A stretch of DNA of 64,000 nucleotides from assembly GCA_012103535.1 (NCBI GenBank), contig WLWQ01000001.1, positions 372,001 through 436,000 on the forward strand, in the 5' to 3' direction. Below are positions 36,509 through 47,065 of the stretch, piece after piece. Both the position numbers and the translations under genes were made by a program. Under the pieces are notes generated by a model that saw nothing but the letters and a program-made list of their open reading frames with translations, ran no database searches and was not told the origin of the DNA. Numbering within the stretch: position 1 is the first letter of the stretch; every line of letters begins with the position of its first letter. Source of the DNA: Pseudomonadales bacterium. Lineage in GTDB: Bacteria > Pseudomonadota > Gammaproteobacteria > Pseudomonadales > Pseudohongiellaceae.

Positions 36509-37474
36509 CTACTGAGTTCCAAACAAAGCTAATGCTCGCAACAATTTCACTTTATGTTCTGGACCGGTATCTGGAGCAATTTCAGTGCCCGGCATTTTTA
36601 GACCAAAAGGGGTTTTGCTTTTAGACAGCTTTAGTACACAGAAACAGAGACGTGATAAGCGTTCCTCTGTATTGAATCCATAAAACATGTCCCAATCCAA
36701 CCAGATATTGCTATCTACATAATCGACGAATTGCTTAACATGCATGCCCTGACCACGAGCCAAATTTTTCCATGCTACCTGTCGCAGTGAATCTCCAGGC
36801 ACATACTCCCTCAATCCGTAATAGTCTTCGCTGCCTTCTTTACTTATGGCTGAATCATCATTGCCTGAGGATCCTGTATTAAATTGATTCATTACGAAGG
36901 GCGCCGGTCGTGGATACACCAGGCAATGCAAATCTAAATCGATGATGGACCATGCTCGGCAAAGACCCAGCGGAAAATAAGTGCTTACCCTTAAGAACGG
37001 CGCCTTAAAGTCACCTCTCCTATCGGCCTTAATAAAAACATCCACCACGTCACGATCTTGCGCAAGTAAATCAGCATGAGTAATTACAGATCCGTCAAAA
37101 TTAAGCTCTAGCGATTCGTGCTTTTTGCTCGGTAGGCGTGATATCTCAACTCTAAAAGCCGCCTCTTCGCCACAATAAACTGCGGGAGATGAATGGCTAT
37201 GCAAGCTAAGTTGATTCAAATTATTAAACGTATGGAGAATAGCCAGGATGAAAATGCTTACCATGAGAAAAGTTAAGCCAAAAGCCAAACTCACTGCATA
37301 GTTTATGGCGGCAATGAAGACCAGACAGGTTGCGAACAAATACATCATGCCATTAGCGGAAGGCAGAATATAAATGTTACGTCGATGCAGTGTTGCTTTT
37401 TCCTGGGCAGGAATACGGGTAGCCAGCCATTGCTGATAGTTTTCTTTCCAACTTGCTCGAATACTTAATGCCAT
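36509..37474 (-). CDS. DUF58 membrane protein of the TgpA module
   Basis: Second DUF58 protein of the window, 321 residues. Two membrane helices lie near 35-85 (MMYLFATCLVFIAAINYAVS and SLAFGLTFLMVSIFILAILH), as in Pseudomonas proteins upstream of TgpA. The DUF58 signature is GLREYVPGDSLRQVAWKNLA. The first DUF58 protein, in the Bat operon, has no such helices and is clearly a different subgroup. It lies 46 bases after the second moxR and 17 before tgpA. Confidence 0.9.
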   Translation of the reverse strand: MALSIRASWKENYQQWLATRIPAQEKATLHRRNIYILPSANGMMYLFATCLVFIAAINYAVSLAFGLTFLMVSIFILAILHTFNNLNQLSLHSHSSPAVYCGEEAAFRVEISRLPSKKHESLELNFDGSVITHADLLAQDRDVVDVFIKADRRGDFKAPFLRVSTYFPLGLCRAWSIIDLDLHCLVYPRPAPFVMNQFNTGSSGNDDSAISKEGSEDYYGLREYVPGDSLRQVAWKNLARGQGMHVKQFVDYVDSNIWLDWDMFYGFNTEERLSRLCFCVLKLSKSKTPFGLKMPGTEIAPDTGPEHKVKLLRALALFGTQ

Positions 37475-37520
37475 GTTTTGTCCTGGATTTTTGCAACCCG
37501 GAAGACGTCGTGACCGACGG

Positions 37521-38504
37521 TTATTCTATGACATCAACTTCGTTAAGTAGGCGCTGTACTAGCGAGGCACCTGTATGGCCGTCCTCGTCGGTAGATGCAC
37601 GCAGCCTGTGCTCAACGACTGGGGGCAGAATTGTTTGAACATCTTCCGGTACGACGTGGTTGCGACCGCACATTAGCGCCCAGGTTTTTGCCGCCCGCAT
37701 GATGGATAAACTGCCCCGGGGCGAAAGCCCGAAATGGAATTCGTCTTTGCCGCGAGTAAAATTAATGAGTCGTTGCACATAATCAAGTAATGATTCGCTG
37801 GCTTTTACCTCAGCGGATTGCCGCCGGAATTCCGCAACTTCTTCTGTAGAAAGACACTGCTTAATTCCTTCGACTTTGTCTCGCTCAGTATTCATTTCAA
37901 ATAACTCCCGTTCGGCACGCTGATCGGGATAGCCAATGCGCAAACGCATTAAGAAGCGGTCTAGCTGAGATTCAGGTAAGGGGTAAGTTCCTGCTAAGGA
38001 GACAGGATTCTGAGTCGCGATTACAAAAAACGGTTCAGGTAACTCTCGGGTTTCCCCTTCCACGGTAACCTGGCGCTCTTCCATTGCTTCCAATAACGCA
38101 CTTTGAGTCTTGGGAGTTATGCGATTAATTTCGTCTGCCAGAACGAGCTGACTGAATATCGGGCCAGGGTGAAAATTAAACTCACTGGATTTCTGATCAA
38201 AGATCGAAATTCCCAATATATCCGCCGGCAGTAAGTCGCTGGTAAATTGAATTCGGTTGTATTTTAAATGCAGCGCCTTTGCCAGAGCGTAAGACAAAGT
38301 TGTCTTGCCCATTCCTGGCAAATCTTCGATCAATAAATGGCCACCGGAAAAAAGACAACAGAGTGCCAGTCGGATTTGATGATCCTTTCCAAGCAAGGCT
38401 TTGCTTACTTCATTAACCGTCACCTGCACCTGATGCGAGAATTTATTCTCTACAACATGAGTGAGCGCAGTTTTGGATTCTTTATCAAGATTAACCGAAA
38501 ACAT
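37521..38504 (-). CDS. MoxR-type AAA+ ATPase of the TgpA module
   Basis: Second MoxR paralogue, 327 residues. Walker A is EDLPGMGKTTLSYALAK (about 54-70), Walker B LVLADEINRITPKTQSALLE, then ATQNPVSLAGTYPLPESQLD and RGSLSIMRAAKTWAL near the C-terminus. It keeps GKT, while the Bat-operon MoxR has AKT in Walker A. First gene of moxR-DUF58-tgpA on the minus strand. Its start is 38 bases from the purF stop, so it could also be reached by read-through from the long leuC-purF block. Confidence 0.93.
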   Translation of the reverse strand: MFSVNLDKESKTALTHVVENKFSHQVQVTVNEVSKALLGKDHQIRLALCCLFSGGHLLIEDLPGMGKTTLSYALAKALHLKYNRIQFTSDLLPADILGISIFDQKSSEFNFHPGPIFSQLVLADEINRITPKTQSALLEAMEERQVTVEGETRELPEPFFVIATQNPVSLAGTYPLPESQLDRFLMRLRIGYPDQRAERELFEMNTERDKVEGIKQCLSTEEVAEFRRQSAEVKASESLLDYVQRLINFTRGKDEFHFGLSPRGSLSIMRAAKTWALMCGRNHVVPEDVQTILPPVVEHRLRASTDEDGHTGASLVQRLLNEVDVIE

Positions 38505-38542
38505 AATTGAAGCGTTCCTGTGTCCTTACCAAGCTGCTTGTA

Positions 38543-40069
38543 TTAAACGTCTGTGTTTAAGTCTGCTACAAGATTTTGTTGCCGCGCTTGACCGCCCTTC
38601 TTTTTCCCATTTTTAGCAGCATCACTACGCATATTCTCCAGCCGCTTTAAGTAGACTTCATCAACATCACTGGTTACGTATTCACCGTTAAAGACGGAGC
38701 ATTCATACTGACTAATATCCGGATTTCCTTCGGCAGCTGCCGCAACGAGATCGTCCAAATCCTGATATATCAACCAATCGGCGCCTATTAGCTCCTCGAT
38801 TTCTTTATCGGTCTTACCAGCAGCGATTAGCTCGGAAGCGGCAGGCATATCTATACCATAGACGTTAGGATAGCGAATTGCAGGGGCAGCAGACGCAAAA
38901 TACACCTTTTTCGCCCCGGCATCCCGCGCCATTTGGATAATTTGCTTGCAGGTGGTACCCCTAACAATGGAATCGTCCACCAATAAAACGTTTTTGCCTT
39001 TAAATTCTAATTCGATAGCATTCAGTTTTTGCCGTACTGATTTCTTACGCTGACTCTGACCAGGCATAATAAATGTACGGCCTATATAGCGATTCTTTAC
39101 GAAACCCTCTCGAAATTTAATGCCAAGCCTGTTGGCAAGTTCCAGAGCTGATGTCCGACTGGTATCAGGAATTGGAATAACTACATCAATGTCATTCTCG
39201 GGACGTAGTCTTTGCAATTTGTCAGCTAATTTTTCACCCATGCGCAAACGAGCTTTGTAGACAGAAATACTATCCATCAAGGAATCAGGACGAGCAAAAT
39301 AAACATGTTCGAAGATACAAGGCGTATGGGTACCAGGCTCAGTACAAACTTTCGTAAAAAGATTATTGTTTACGTCGATATATACCGCCTCACCAGGTGC
39401 CACGTCTCTTTCTACTGTAAAGCCCTGTGAATCCAATGCCACACTTTCGGAGGCAATCATGTATTCCTTGCCCCGCTCAGTTTGCCTGCTTCCAAAAACC
39501 AGTGGGCGAATTCCGTGCTTATCGCGGAATCCCATAATTCCGTAACCCGTAATCATTACCACCGCCGCAAATCCACCCCGACAACGCTCGAAGACGCCAG
39601 AGACTGCGGTGAAAATCGCTTCAGGGCTAGGTTCTATCTTTTCTTGCTTTTGTAATTCATGGGCTAAAACATTCAGCAAGACTTCAGAATCTGAATCCGT
39701 ATTGATGTGACGTAAGTCTTCCTTAAATAAATCCCGGCTCAATTCTGATGTGTTGGTGAGATTTCCATTGTGAGCCAATGCAAGGCCGTAAGGAGAATTT
39801 ACATAAAATGGTTGTGCGAGGGCCGGGCTGGAACTGCCGGCTGTAGGGTAGCGAACATGACCAATTCCCATTTGCCCAGTTAACCTGCGCATATGCCGCG
39901 TTCGAAACACATCCTTGACAAGACCGTTGTCTTTTCGCAGATTCAATTTGCCATTATCACTGGTCATTATGCCTGCTGCATCCTGACCACGATGTTGTAA
40001 AACAGTTAGTGTGTCATAGAGACAAACACCAACATCATCACTAGTAACTACCCCAACCAAACCGCACAT
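38543..40069 (-). CDS. purF: Amidophosphoribosyltransferase
   Basis: First committed enzyme of purine synthesis: PRPP plus glutamine give phosphoribosylamine. The 508 residues start MCGLVGVV, with Cys2 as the glutaminase nucleophile, then [18 protein letters not shown] and LAHNGNLTN. The phosphoribosyltransferase part has the PRPP loop [18 protein letters not shown]. The C-terminus carries a basic extension of about 20 residues. It lies 37 bases after cvpA, the usual pairing. Confidence 0.97.
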   Translation of the reverse strand: MCGLVGVVTSDDVGVCLYDTLTVLQHRGQDAAGIMTSDNGKLNLRKDNGLVKDVFRTRHMRRLTGQMGIGHVRYPTAGSSSPALAQPFYVNSPYGLALAHNGNLTNTSELSRDLFKEDLRHINTDSDSEVLLNVLAHELQKQEKIEPSPEAIFTAVSGVFERCRGGFAAVVMITGYGIMGFRDKHGIRPLVFGSRQTERGKEYMIASESVALDSQGFTVERDVAPGEAVYIDVNNNLFTKVCTEPGTHTPCIFEHVYFARPDSLMDSISVYKARLRMGEKLADKLQRLRPENDIDVVIPIPDTSRTSALELANRLGIKFREGFVKNRYIGRTFIMPGQSQRKKSVRQKLNAIELEFKGKNVLLVDDSIVRGTTCKQIIQMARDAGAKKVYFASAAPAIRYPNVYGIDMPAASELIAAGKTDKEIEELIGADWLIYQDLDDLVAAAAEGNPDISQYECSVFNGEYVTSDVDEVYLKRLENMRSDAAKNGKKKGGQARQQNLVADLNTDV

Positions 40070-40106
40070 AGATTGCTCCGCGCTATCCCCAACCAGATCT
40101 TCGTTG

Positions 40107-40592
40107 CTACTGTGTCAAATTGACACTGTTGAAATCTTCGATAAAAATCCGGGACCATTCGATCATAGCCAAACCGTAAGGAATAAGTGTCGATTGCTGC
40201 CATTGCTCAGTTTCCGATAGAAACACGCCGGAAATAAACAATATCACCAGAACAATTATTACTCCCCGAGCTACGCCAAATACTCCTCCCAAAAGTCTAT
40301 CTGCAAGCTTTAATCCTGTAATCGTCAGCAACTTCGAAAATAAGTGGTTAAGTAGAGTCCCCAGCATCATAACCACCACGAATATCATGGCAAATGCCGC
40401 CACATACCTAACACTGCTGTTTTCGATTACATTAACTAAAATTTCCGATAAAGCCGCACTGTATACTCTGGCCACCAGCAAAGCTGCGATCCAGGTCAAC
40501 AATGACAAAACTTCTTTAACCAACCCCCGCCATAAACCAAAGGCACAAGACAGAGTAGTCACTATTAAAATGGCTGTATCTACTCCGTTCAT
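40107..40592 (-). CDS. cvpA: CvpA family membrane protein
   Basis: Inner-membrane protein of 161 residues with four hydrophobic helices ([55 protein letters not shown] and [17 protein letters not shown]). In E. coli CvpA is needed for colicin V production and affects envelope and bile resistance; its activity is unknown. Sits in the conserved order dedD-cvpA-purF, 18 bases after dedD. Confidence 0.93.
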   Translation of the reverse strand: MNGVDTAILIVTTLSCAFGLWRGLVKEVLSLLTWIAALLVARVYSAALSEILVNVIENSSVRYVAAFAMIFVVVMMLGTLLNHLFSKLLTITGLKLADRLLGGVFGVARGVIIVLVILFISGVFLSETEQWQQSTLIPYGLAMIEWSRIFIEDFNSVNLTQ

Positions 40593-40610
40593 TCTGAGTT
40601 AGCTATCCCT

Positions 40611-41180
40611 TCAAAGCTGCTCAATTTCGAAACGGACTATGTCGCCGGCTAGGCGAAATTGATCTTGTAGCTCTTCTTTATATTGATCTACTAAATTGCG
40701 ATCCAACCAGGGACCAACGAATACACTCGTCAGACTGCCCTGAGTGTTCCTTATATTTCGAGTATAGGCTTTGTATCCCGATGCCTGGAGTCGGTCCATC
40801 AAGTTGTTGGCATTTTCTTCCTGGGCGAACGATCCCAGGCGAACACTCCAACCTTGAGGCAACCCGGCTGCATCTAATTGCGGTATTTCTCGAGTGAATG
40901 CAGGTTCGGAGGTGGTAACTTGAACCGTATCTTCGTTAGTTTCTTCAGGGATAGCTGCCTCAGCAGACTCTTCTGGGTCAGCTTCAATAGAATCGGCGAC
41001 GATGACCGGTCGATCCTGAGTTGGCTCAGGCAGAATAGGAATTATGGGTTCTGCGGGGACGCGGCTGGATAATTGAGTCTGATAACTACCCTGCCCATCA
41101 AAAATAATAGGTAAGAAAATTAATGCTAGAGCGAGTAGTACGACGGTACCTACGATTCGCTGCTTAGTGCCTTGGTTCAA
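40611..41180 (-). CDS. dedD: SPOR-domain protein, DedD-like
   Basis: Bitopic inner-membrane protein of 189 residues. A short cytosolic segment, one helix (IVGTVVLLALALIFLPIIFD), a variable Pro/Glu/Thr-rich periplasmic linker and a C-terminal SPOR domain (QGWSVRLGSFAQEENANNLM). SPOR domains bind denuded glycan strands at the division site, and E. coli DedD supports constriction. Positioned after folC with a 62-base gap and before cvpA, as in many gammaproteobacteria. Confidence 0.9.
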   Translation of the reverse strand: MNQGTKQRIVGTVVLLALALIFLPIIFDGQGSYQTQLSSRVPAEPIIPILPEPTQDRPVIVADSIEADPEESAEAAIPEETNEDTVQVTTSEPAFTREIPQLDAAGLPQGWSVRLGSFAQEENANNLMDRLQASGYKAYTRNIRNTQGSLTSVFVGPWLDRNLVDQYKEELQDQFRLAGDIVRFEIEQL

Positions 41181-41242
41181 TCTGGAGAGTCCCCGACTAA
41201 ACTAACAGTAGTGCGCTTTATGTTGGATCGCTGCTGCAATCT

Positions 41243-42574
41243 TTATCCTGCTGTTTTGCTCAATTCTCGAACAGCGGCTACGGTAAAAAACGAACCAACG
41301 ACTACAACCATGGATTCCTTTCCTGGGTTCGCCGCTTCGAATTCAACGCTTGTTTTGCAAGCTTGACCATAGGCAGTTGCTACTGAATCCTGCCTGAATA
41401 ATCGTTTCGTGCCACCGCTTTGTTCGAGCCTGCCCGCCGCCTCTTCGAGAGGCATGCACCGGGGTTCTTCGACCTGCGCAATATACCAGATGTCCACCCA
41501 GGATTCTAAGGCTGCGACCATTCCTTCTATATCTTTATCTGCCATCACAGCCATCACTACAGATATTTGAGAAAGCTTAGGATTTTGCTTTCTTTCATGC
41601 TGCAAGTGATCCGCTAAAGCCAGCATTGCGGCGGGATTATGCGCCACGTCCAGGATCACCGAAGTGCTGGTCTGGACATCTATTCGATGCTCCTGCCGAC
41701 CAGCACAATGCAAGCCTTGCAAGGCGGTTTTGATACTGGCCTCAGGCAACTCCAGGTCCAGAAGAAACAAAGCTTGCAGAGCGAGAGCTGCGTTATTCTT
41801 AGCTAATTGAATATTGGGTAAAGCCGACTGACGGTCTGTGTATCCATGCTTATACCCCCGCCAGTTCCAGGAGCCATCCAGCTCCCCTTCAGCCCAATCA
41901 AATTGATCTCCCAGTAAATAAACTGGGGCGTGCATTTGCCTTGCTCGCTGGATTATTTTAACGACAGGTATTCTATCGCCATAAACCAAGGGCACATTAC
42001 TGCGTAATATCCCGGCTTTTTCGGCACCGATTAGGTCGAGGCTATCTCCCAACCAGTCCTGATGATCCAAGGCAATTGAAGAGATAACAGTGACGTCCCC
42101 ATCAACAATATTTACGGCGTCTAGCCTGCCCCCTAATCCGACTTCCAAGAGAACGACATCGAGCTCTGCATTACAAAATATCCACAATGCAGCCAGGGTC
42201 GAGAATTCGAAATAGCTGAGAGAGATTCCTTCCCTGCCAGCTTCGACTCGAGCGAATGCCGAACACAGCAAACTTTCATTCGCTTCAATGCCATTAACTT
42301 TTATGCGTTCGGCAAAATGTTGAATGTGTGGCGAGGTATAACTTGCCACACGATATCCCGCCTCTAGCAGAATAGTTTCCATAGTAGTTATACATGACCC
42401 CTTTCCATTGGTGCCAGCAACTACAACAACTTGAGGCGCAGGTTTCTGCAACCCAATGTTCTCGGCTACGGATCGGATTCGATCCAGACCTAACTCGATT
42501 TCACGAGGATGAATGGTGGAAATGTAACGCAACCAATAGTCCAGATCATGAACTTCGGCAAGGTTGTTAGGCAT
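41243..42574 (-). CDS. folC: Dihydrofolate synthase / folylpolyglutamate synthase
   Basis: ATP-dependent ligase that adds glutamate to dihydropteroate and extends folate polyglutamate tails. The 443 residues belong to the Mur-ligase fold: P-loop VVVAGTNGKGSCITTMETIL (about 50-70), SPHIQHFAERIKVNG, the metal loop LLEVGLGGRLDAVN and ILDVAHNPAAMLALADHL. Start and accD stop overlap in TAATG. With folE at 56 kb the window holds two folate-pathway steps. Confidence 0.95.
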   Translation of the reverse strand: MPNNLAEVHDLDYWLRYISTIHPREIELGLDRIRSVAENIGLQKPAPQVVVVAGTNGKGSCITTMETILLEAGYRVASYTSPHIQHFAERIKVNGIEANESLLCSAFARVEAGREGISLSYFEFSTLAALWIFCNAELDVVLLEVGLGGRLDAVNIVDGDVTVISSIALDHQDWLGDSLDLIGAEKAGILRSNVPLVYGDRIPVVKIIQRARQMHAPVYLLGDQFDWAEGELDGSWNWRGYKHGYTDRQSALPNIQLAKNNAALALQALFLLDLELPEASIKTALQGLHCAGRQEHRIDVQTSTSVILDVAHNPAAMLALADHLQHERKQNPKLSQISVVMAVMADKDIEGMVAALESWVDIWYIAQVEEPRCMPLEEAAGRLEQSGGTKRLFRQDSVATAYGQACKTSVEFEAANPGKESMVVVVGSFFTVAAVRELSKTAG

Positions 42575-43446
42575 TAAGACCCTGTGGATTTGTAATGAAG
42601 CAGTTTGCCTAGAATAGAAGCGATCTTATCTCTCATGTCGCGACGATGAATAATCATGTCGATCGCTCCGTGCTCCAACAGGAATTCGCTGCGTTGAAAT
42701 CCCTCCGGGAGTTTTACTCTAACGGTCTGGCGAATCACATCAGGACCAGTAAATCCTACCAGCGCATTTGGCTCCGCAATGTTTACGTCGCCCAGCATGG
42801 CCAAGCTAGCGGAAACACCGCCATAAACCGGATCAACCAAGACCGAGATATAAGGCAGCGATTGTTGTTTAAGCTTTTCCAGCGCAGCGGAGGTTTTCGC
42901 CATTTGCATCAAAGAAACCAGGGCTTCCTGCATGCGCGCACCACCACTGGTAGAAAAACAAATTAGCGGTAGGTTTTCGGCGATACAGGTATTCACTGCC
43001 TGGGTGAATTTTTCTCCTACCACCGCTCCCATGGAGCCACCGATAAAACCAAACTCAAAGGCAGCCACAACGACGCGAACCCCCTTTACCTGCCCCTTAA
43101 CCACTACTAGCGCATCTTTTTCACCGGTTCCCTTCTGGGCAGTAGCTATCCGATCTTTATAACGCTTGAGATCCTTGAATTTCAGTATATCTACCGGCTC
43201 AATTTCGGCATTCAACTCAGTCTGCTCTCCGGGATCCAAAAACAGCTCAATGCGGCGCCGTGCGGTAATTCTCAAGTGATGTTCGCACTTAGGACAAACA
43301 TCCGCGTTTTCCGTTAAGGATTTTTTATAGAGCATGGCTTCACAGCGCGGACATTTCTTCCAAACTCCTTCTGGAACCGACGCCCGCTTCTTACTCTCTG
43401 CTCCATCTTTGGCAATGGAAGGTAAAATTTTGTCAATCCAACTCAC
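42574..43446 (-). CDS. accD: Acetyl-CoA carboxylase carboxyltransferase beta subunit
   Basis: Beta half of the carboxyltransferase that makes malonyl-CoA for fatty acid synthesis, 290 residues. The zinc ribbon is present: [10 protein letters not shown] and [10 protein letters not shown] (four Cys, about 32-57). The crotonase-type core follows, with [35 protein letters not shown] and [15 protein letters not shown]. Lies between trpA and folC; the accD-folC coupling is common in gammaproteobacteria. accA is elsewhere. Confidence 0.97.
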   Translation of the reverse strand: MSWIDKILPSIAKDGAESKKRASVPEGVWKKCPRCEAMLYKKSLTENADVCPKCEHHLRITARRRIELFLDPGEQTELNAEIEPVDILKFKDLKRYKDRIATAQKGTGEKDALVVVKGQVKGVRVVVAAFEFGFIGGSMGAVVGEKFTQAVNTCIAENLPLICFSTSGGARMQEALVSLMQMAKTSAALEKLKQQSLPYISVLVDPVYGGVSASLAMLGDVNIAEPNALVGFTGPDVIRQTVRVKLPEGFQRSEFLLEHGAIDMIIHRRDMRDKIASILGKLLHYKSTGS

Positions 43447-43471
43447 AAATATTCCCTATTATTTCAAATAG

Positions 43472-44290
43472 TTAACTAGCACTGTTAACAGCCTGTCTAA
43501 CTTCTTTAATGATATCAGTGGTAGCCGTAATCTGCTCCAATGATATCGCGTCGAGCCCTGTCAATTCGCCAATTCTTGCTACCAGGGCACTGCCGATGAC
43601 TACCCCATCGGACTGCTGCGCCATCGCCCTGGCACTATCGCCATCTTTTATACCAAAGCCAATAACAATGGGTAAATCGGTCAATTTTCGCAATGCCTCG
43701 ATATTCTTCTGCACTGACGCATGATCAGTGAGTGCAGCACCAGTTACGCCCTTTAGTGACACATAGTAGAGGTAGCCTGTTGAGTGCTGTGCGATTGTCA
43801 CTGCACGATCCGGATGCGTAGTAGGTGCAACCAGGTAAATAGTATCTATAGAAGCGTTCCGCAGCATCTGGTGCAATGTTGTGGATTCCGCTGGCGGCAT
43901 ATCGACTACCAGCACTCCATCGACATCGACATCAACTGCGCGCTGGGTAAAAGCTTCGTAACCCATGGTTTCGATCGGATTAAGGTAGCCCATCAATACA
44001 ATTGGGGTGACTTGATCCTGTTGCCTGAACTCATTCACAATTTGCAGCGTATCAGCCAGGCTCGTGCCCTGCGCGAGAGATCTTTCTACTCCCCGCTGAA
44101 TGACTGGACCGTCAGAAGATGGATCGCTAAATGGTATGCCTAATTCGATAATATCTGCTCCGCAATCTACCAGGGAATGCATGAGCTTCTTGGTTGTCTC
44201 TAAATTGGGATCGCCAGCGACAAGATAAGGGATAAGTAATTTACTTCCTTTCTGCAGGGCTCGTTGAGTTACAGCAGCAATACGACTCAT
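43472..44290 (-). CDS. trpA: Tryptophan synthase alpha subunit
   Basis: Alpha subunit cleaving indole-3-glycerol phosphate to indole, which tunnels to TrpB. TIM barrel of 272 residues. Catalytic Glu is in DIIELGIPFSDPSSDGPVIQ and catalytic Asp in VLVVDMPPAE; the phosphate loops are VIGFGIKDGD and VVIGSALVARI. It follows trpB by 6 bases and precedes accD by 25. No attenuator-type leader is visible before the trpF-trpB-trpA group. Confidence 0.96.
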   Translation of the reverse strand: MSRIAAVTQRALQKGSKLLIPYLVAGDPNLETTKKLMHSLVDCGADIIELGIPFSDPSSDGPVIQRGVERSLAQGTSLADTLQIVNEFRQQDQVTPIVLMGYLNPIETMGYEAFTQRAVDVDVDGVLVVDMPPAESTTLHQMLRNASIDTIYLVAPTTHPDRAVTIAQHSTGYLYYVSLKGVTGAALTDHASVQKNIEALRKLTDLPIVIGFGIKDGDSARAMAQQSDGVVIGSALVARIGELTGLDAISLEQITATTDIIKEVRQAVNSAS

Positions 44291-44296
44291 AAGTAG

Positions 44297-45541
44297 TTAC
44301 AGTGTGATCCCTTCAATCTTGGCAACAGTTTCAATGTCTTTATCACCACGGCCAGACAGATTGATGATCAGGCAATGAGAATTATCCATATCGGCCGCGA
44401 GTTTCATGCCATAAGCAACGGCATGGCTACTTTCCAAGGCTGGAATAATACCTTCCAAACGAGTGAGTTTATGGAACGCATCCAAAGCCTCTGCATCGGT
44501 TGCGGCGACATACTTCACTCTTTCCAAGTCCTTGAGCCACGCATGTTCCGGACCCACGCCAGGATAATCCAATCCGGCAGAGACAGAGTGTGTTTCTTTG
44601 ATCTGACCAGCATCATCGGTCATTAAGTAAGTGCGATTGCCGTGCAAAACCCCTGGCACGCCCGCATTTAATGGAGCTGCATGCTCACCAGTATCAAGCC
44701 CTCTTCCACCAGCTTCGACACCAATCATTGCTACCTGCTCATCTTCTAAAAAAGGATGAAACAGACCGATGGCATTGGAACCTCCGCCGACGCAGGCAAT
44801 TAAGGTATCTGGCAAACGTCCGATTTGTTCTAGAGATTGGGCTCTGGCTTCTCGTCCAATTACGCATTGAAAATCTCGCACCAGTTGCGGGTAAGGATGA
44901 GGACCGGCAACAGTTCCAATTATGTAGTAGGTGTTATCAACATTCGTAGCCCAATCGCGCAAGGCTTCATTCATAGCGTCTTTAAGTGTGCGAGAGCCAG
45001 AATCAACTGAAACTACATTGGCCCCAAGCAGCTTCATTCGATAAACATTTGGAGCCTGTCTTACAATATCTTCCGCACCCATATAGACATGGCATTCTAA
45101 ACCCAACCGTGCAGCGACTGTTGCGCTCGCTACACCATGCTGGCCGGCACCAGTTTCAGCAATGATTCGGGATTTACCCATGTGCTTGGCTAAAAGCGCC
45201 TGGCCAATTGTGTTGTTTACTTTATGGGCACCGGTATGATTTAAATCTTCGCGCTTTAAATAAATTTGTGCACCGCCACAATGGGAAGTCAGGCGTTCAG
45301 CAAAATACAGTGGTGAAGGTCTACCAACATAATGTTTTAACTGACTATCATACTCGCGCCAGAAATCCTCGTTGCTAGAAAGTTCCTGATATACCGCCTG
45401 CAATTCTTCCACGGCGGCAATAAGCGTTTCCCCTACGAAAATTCCCCCATAGGGACCGAAATGACCAGATTCGTCTGGCCCATCAAAAGTCATTGAATTT
45501 AATTCTGCCTCAGACACTTCTGGCTCCTTCAATAAAGGCAT
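44297..45541 (-). CDS. trpB: Tryptophan synthase beta subunit
   Basis: PLP enzyme joining indole and serine. The 414 residues have the PLP lysine in [48 protein letters not shown] for the phosphate cup and [13 protein letters not shown] at the end. The start ATG at 45541 lies 32 bases inside trpF; a second ATG at 45493 ([17 protein letters not shown]) would avoid most of the overlap and is also plausible. Confidence 0.96.
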   Translation of the reverse strand: MPLLKEPEVSEAELNSMTFDGPDESGHFGPYGGIFVGETLIAAVEELQAVYQELSSNEDFWREYDSQLKHYVGRPSPLYFAERLTSHCGGAQIYLKREDLNHTGAHKVNNTIGQALLAKHMGKSRIIAETGAGQHGVASATVAARLGLECHVYMGAEDIVRQAPNVYRMKLLGANVVSVDSGSRTLKDAMNEALRDWATNVDNTYYIIGTVAGPHPYPQLVRDFQCVIGREARAQSLEQIGRLPDTLIACVGGGSNAIGLFHPFLEDEQVAMIGVEAGGRGLDTGEHAAPLNAGVPGVLHGNRTYLMTDDAGQIKETHSVSAGLDYPGVGPEHAWLKDLERVKYVAATDAEALDAFHKLTRLEGIIPALESSHAVAYGMKLAADMDNSHCLIINLSGRGDKDIETVAKIEGITL

Positions 45542-46139
45542 TCACTTTCTCTAAATCTTTCACACCGTGACTCTTTTCCACACCACTGCTTACATCAACA
45601 CCAAAGGGATGAATCTGTGCAACTGCGGTTTGCACATTCTCTACAGAAAGCCCACCCGCAACTACTATTTTTTGTTCAGTTTCGTTTACAATTTTTTTCG
45701 CAATTTCCCAGTCAAAAACCTTACCTGTGCCACCTGGCGCTTGTTCACTAAAGCTATCTAACATAATCATTTTGGCAGACTTGTAATGATCGATTTCCAA
45801 TTCAACCGCGTTACTTCCTTTAACTCGAAATACTTTCATATATGGCATTTCGAAAGATTCGCAAAACTCCACAGATTCGGATCCGTGAAACTGCAACATA
45901 TCGATACGCTTTGAATCCAATACAGCCTGAACCTCAGATTTACTAGGATCAACAAAAAGTGCTACCACTTCCGTTTTCCCTTCAATCCCATCGGTTATGT
46001 TTCTAATACTCTCTAAATCTATTGCGCGTGGACTAGGTGGGTAAAAATTCAGACCGATCGCGTCTGCGCCATAACCAAGAGCAGCCATTGCATCGCTATT
46101 TCGAGTGATGCCGCAAATTTTAATCCAGAGTTGAGACAA
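45510..46139 (-). CDS. trpF: Phosphoribosylanthranilate isomerase
   Basis: Amadori isomerase of tryptophan synthesis, 209 residues, TIM barrel. Catalytic Cys in [13 protein letters not shown], Asp in [19 protein letters not shown], and phosphate-binding [14 protein letters not shown] and [15 protein letters not shown]. It begins at TTG, with no better in-frame start nearby. The trpF-trpB-trpA order next to truA and accD is known in several gammaproteobacteria; anthranilate genes are not in the window. Confidence 0.95.
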   Translation of the reverse strand: MSQLWIKICGITRNSDAMAALGYGADAIGLNFYPPSPRAIDLESIRNITDGIEGKTEVVALFVDPSKSEVQAVLDSKRIDMLQFHGSESVEFCESFEMPYMKVFRVKGSNAVELEIDHYKSAKMIMLDSFSEQAPGGTGKVFDWEIAKKIVNETEQKIVVAGGLSVENVQTAVAQIHPFGVDVSSGVEKSHGVKDLEKVNAFIEGARSV

Positions 46140-46212
46140 GGCAGGTCAGCTTCGTCGTGAAAGCCCGATATGTTAGCAAATTTGATGCAATCAGCCTAGC
46201 TGGGGTGCTTAT

Positions 46213-47049
46213 TCAAGCAAGCTTATAGTCCAGGAAAAGAGGCAGCCTTTTATCGGTTGCGAGACCATTTTCCTGCGGGTAATCGACTGCAACCAGGTAG
46301 AGTCCATCAGGAGGTGCTGTTACTCCAGCCAGGTTACGATCTTTTTCTTCCAGCAGTTCCCTGATCCAATTTGAAGACTGCTCTCCTCTACCAATCGCCA
46401 TTAATGCTCCAGCGATATTGCGCACCATGTGTTGCAAAAACGCATTGGCCTTTATGTCGAAAATAAGGAATGGCCCCTGTTCAAACAGGCGGGCGTGGGC
46501 AACAAATCGATTGGGGCTTTTCGATTGGCAGCCTGCAGCGCGAAAGCTCGAAAAATCCTGCTCCCCTAATAAGTGTTGAGCAGCTTCATGCATAATCTCT
46601 ACATGCAAAGATTGCCTGCTATGGGTCACTTTATTTCGCAATACCGTTGAAGCAATCTTGCTCGTGTAGATAACGTAATAGTACTGCCTCGCCGTAGCAG
46701 AAAAGCGGGCATGAAAAGTATCGTCTACAGCTTGTGCCCATTGCACTCGGATCGCTTCAGGCAGCAAACTATTTACACCCATAGTCCAGGCTTTATTGCC
46801 ACGATCGATCGGCGTATCGAAATGAACTACCTGACAAGTCGCGTGTACGCCCGCGTCTGTGCGGCCGGCACAAGTTGTCGTAATAGGTGAGTCTGCTACT
46901 TGCGAAAGTGCGTGTTCTAAGGCTCCTTGTATTGTGGGCAATTCAGGAGATGCTTGTTTCTGCCAGCCGGAAAATGCTGAGCCATCATATTCCACAGCCA
47001 GGGCGATGCGTTGGCTACTAATACTGGAGGGGGATTGTGATGCTGACAT
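46213..47049 (-). CDS. truA: tRNA pseudouridine(38-40) synthase
   Basis: Converts uridines 38-40 of the anticodon arm to pseudouridine, 278 residues. The catalytic aspartate is in CAGRTDAGVHATCQVVHFD (about 65), with YDGSAFSGWQKQ at the N-terminus and FLQHMVRNIAGALMAIGRGE in the second half. Starts 16 bases after the fimV stop, a conserved neighbour. Confidence 0.96.
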   Translation of the reverse strand: MSASQSPSSISSQRIALAVEYDGSAFSGWQKQASPELPTIQGALEHALSQVADSPITTTCAGRTDAGVHATCQVVHFDTPIDRGNKAWTMGVNSLLPEAIRVQWAQAVDDTFHARFSATARQYYYVIYTSKIASTVLRNKVTHSRQSLHVEIMHEAAQHLLGEQDFSSFRAAGCQSKSPNRFVAHARLFEQGPFLIFDIKANAFLQHMVRNIAGALMAIGRGEQSSNWIRELLEEKDRNLAGVTAPPDGLYLVAVDYPQENGLATDKRLPLFLDYKLA

Positions 47050-47065
47050 TCGGCCTGGAGCCGAA

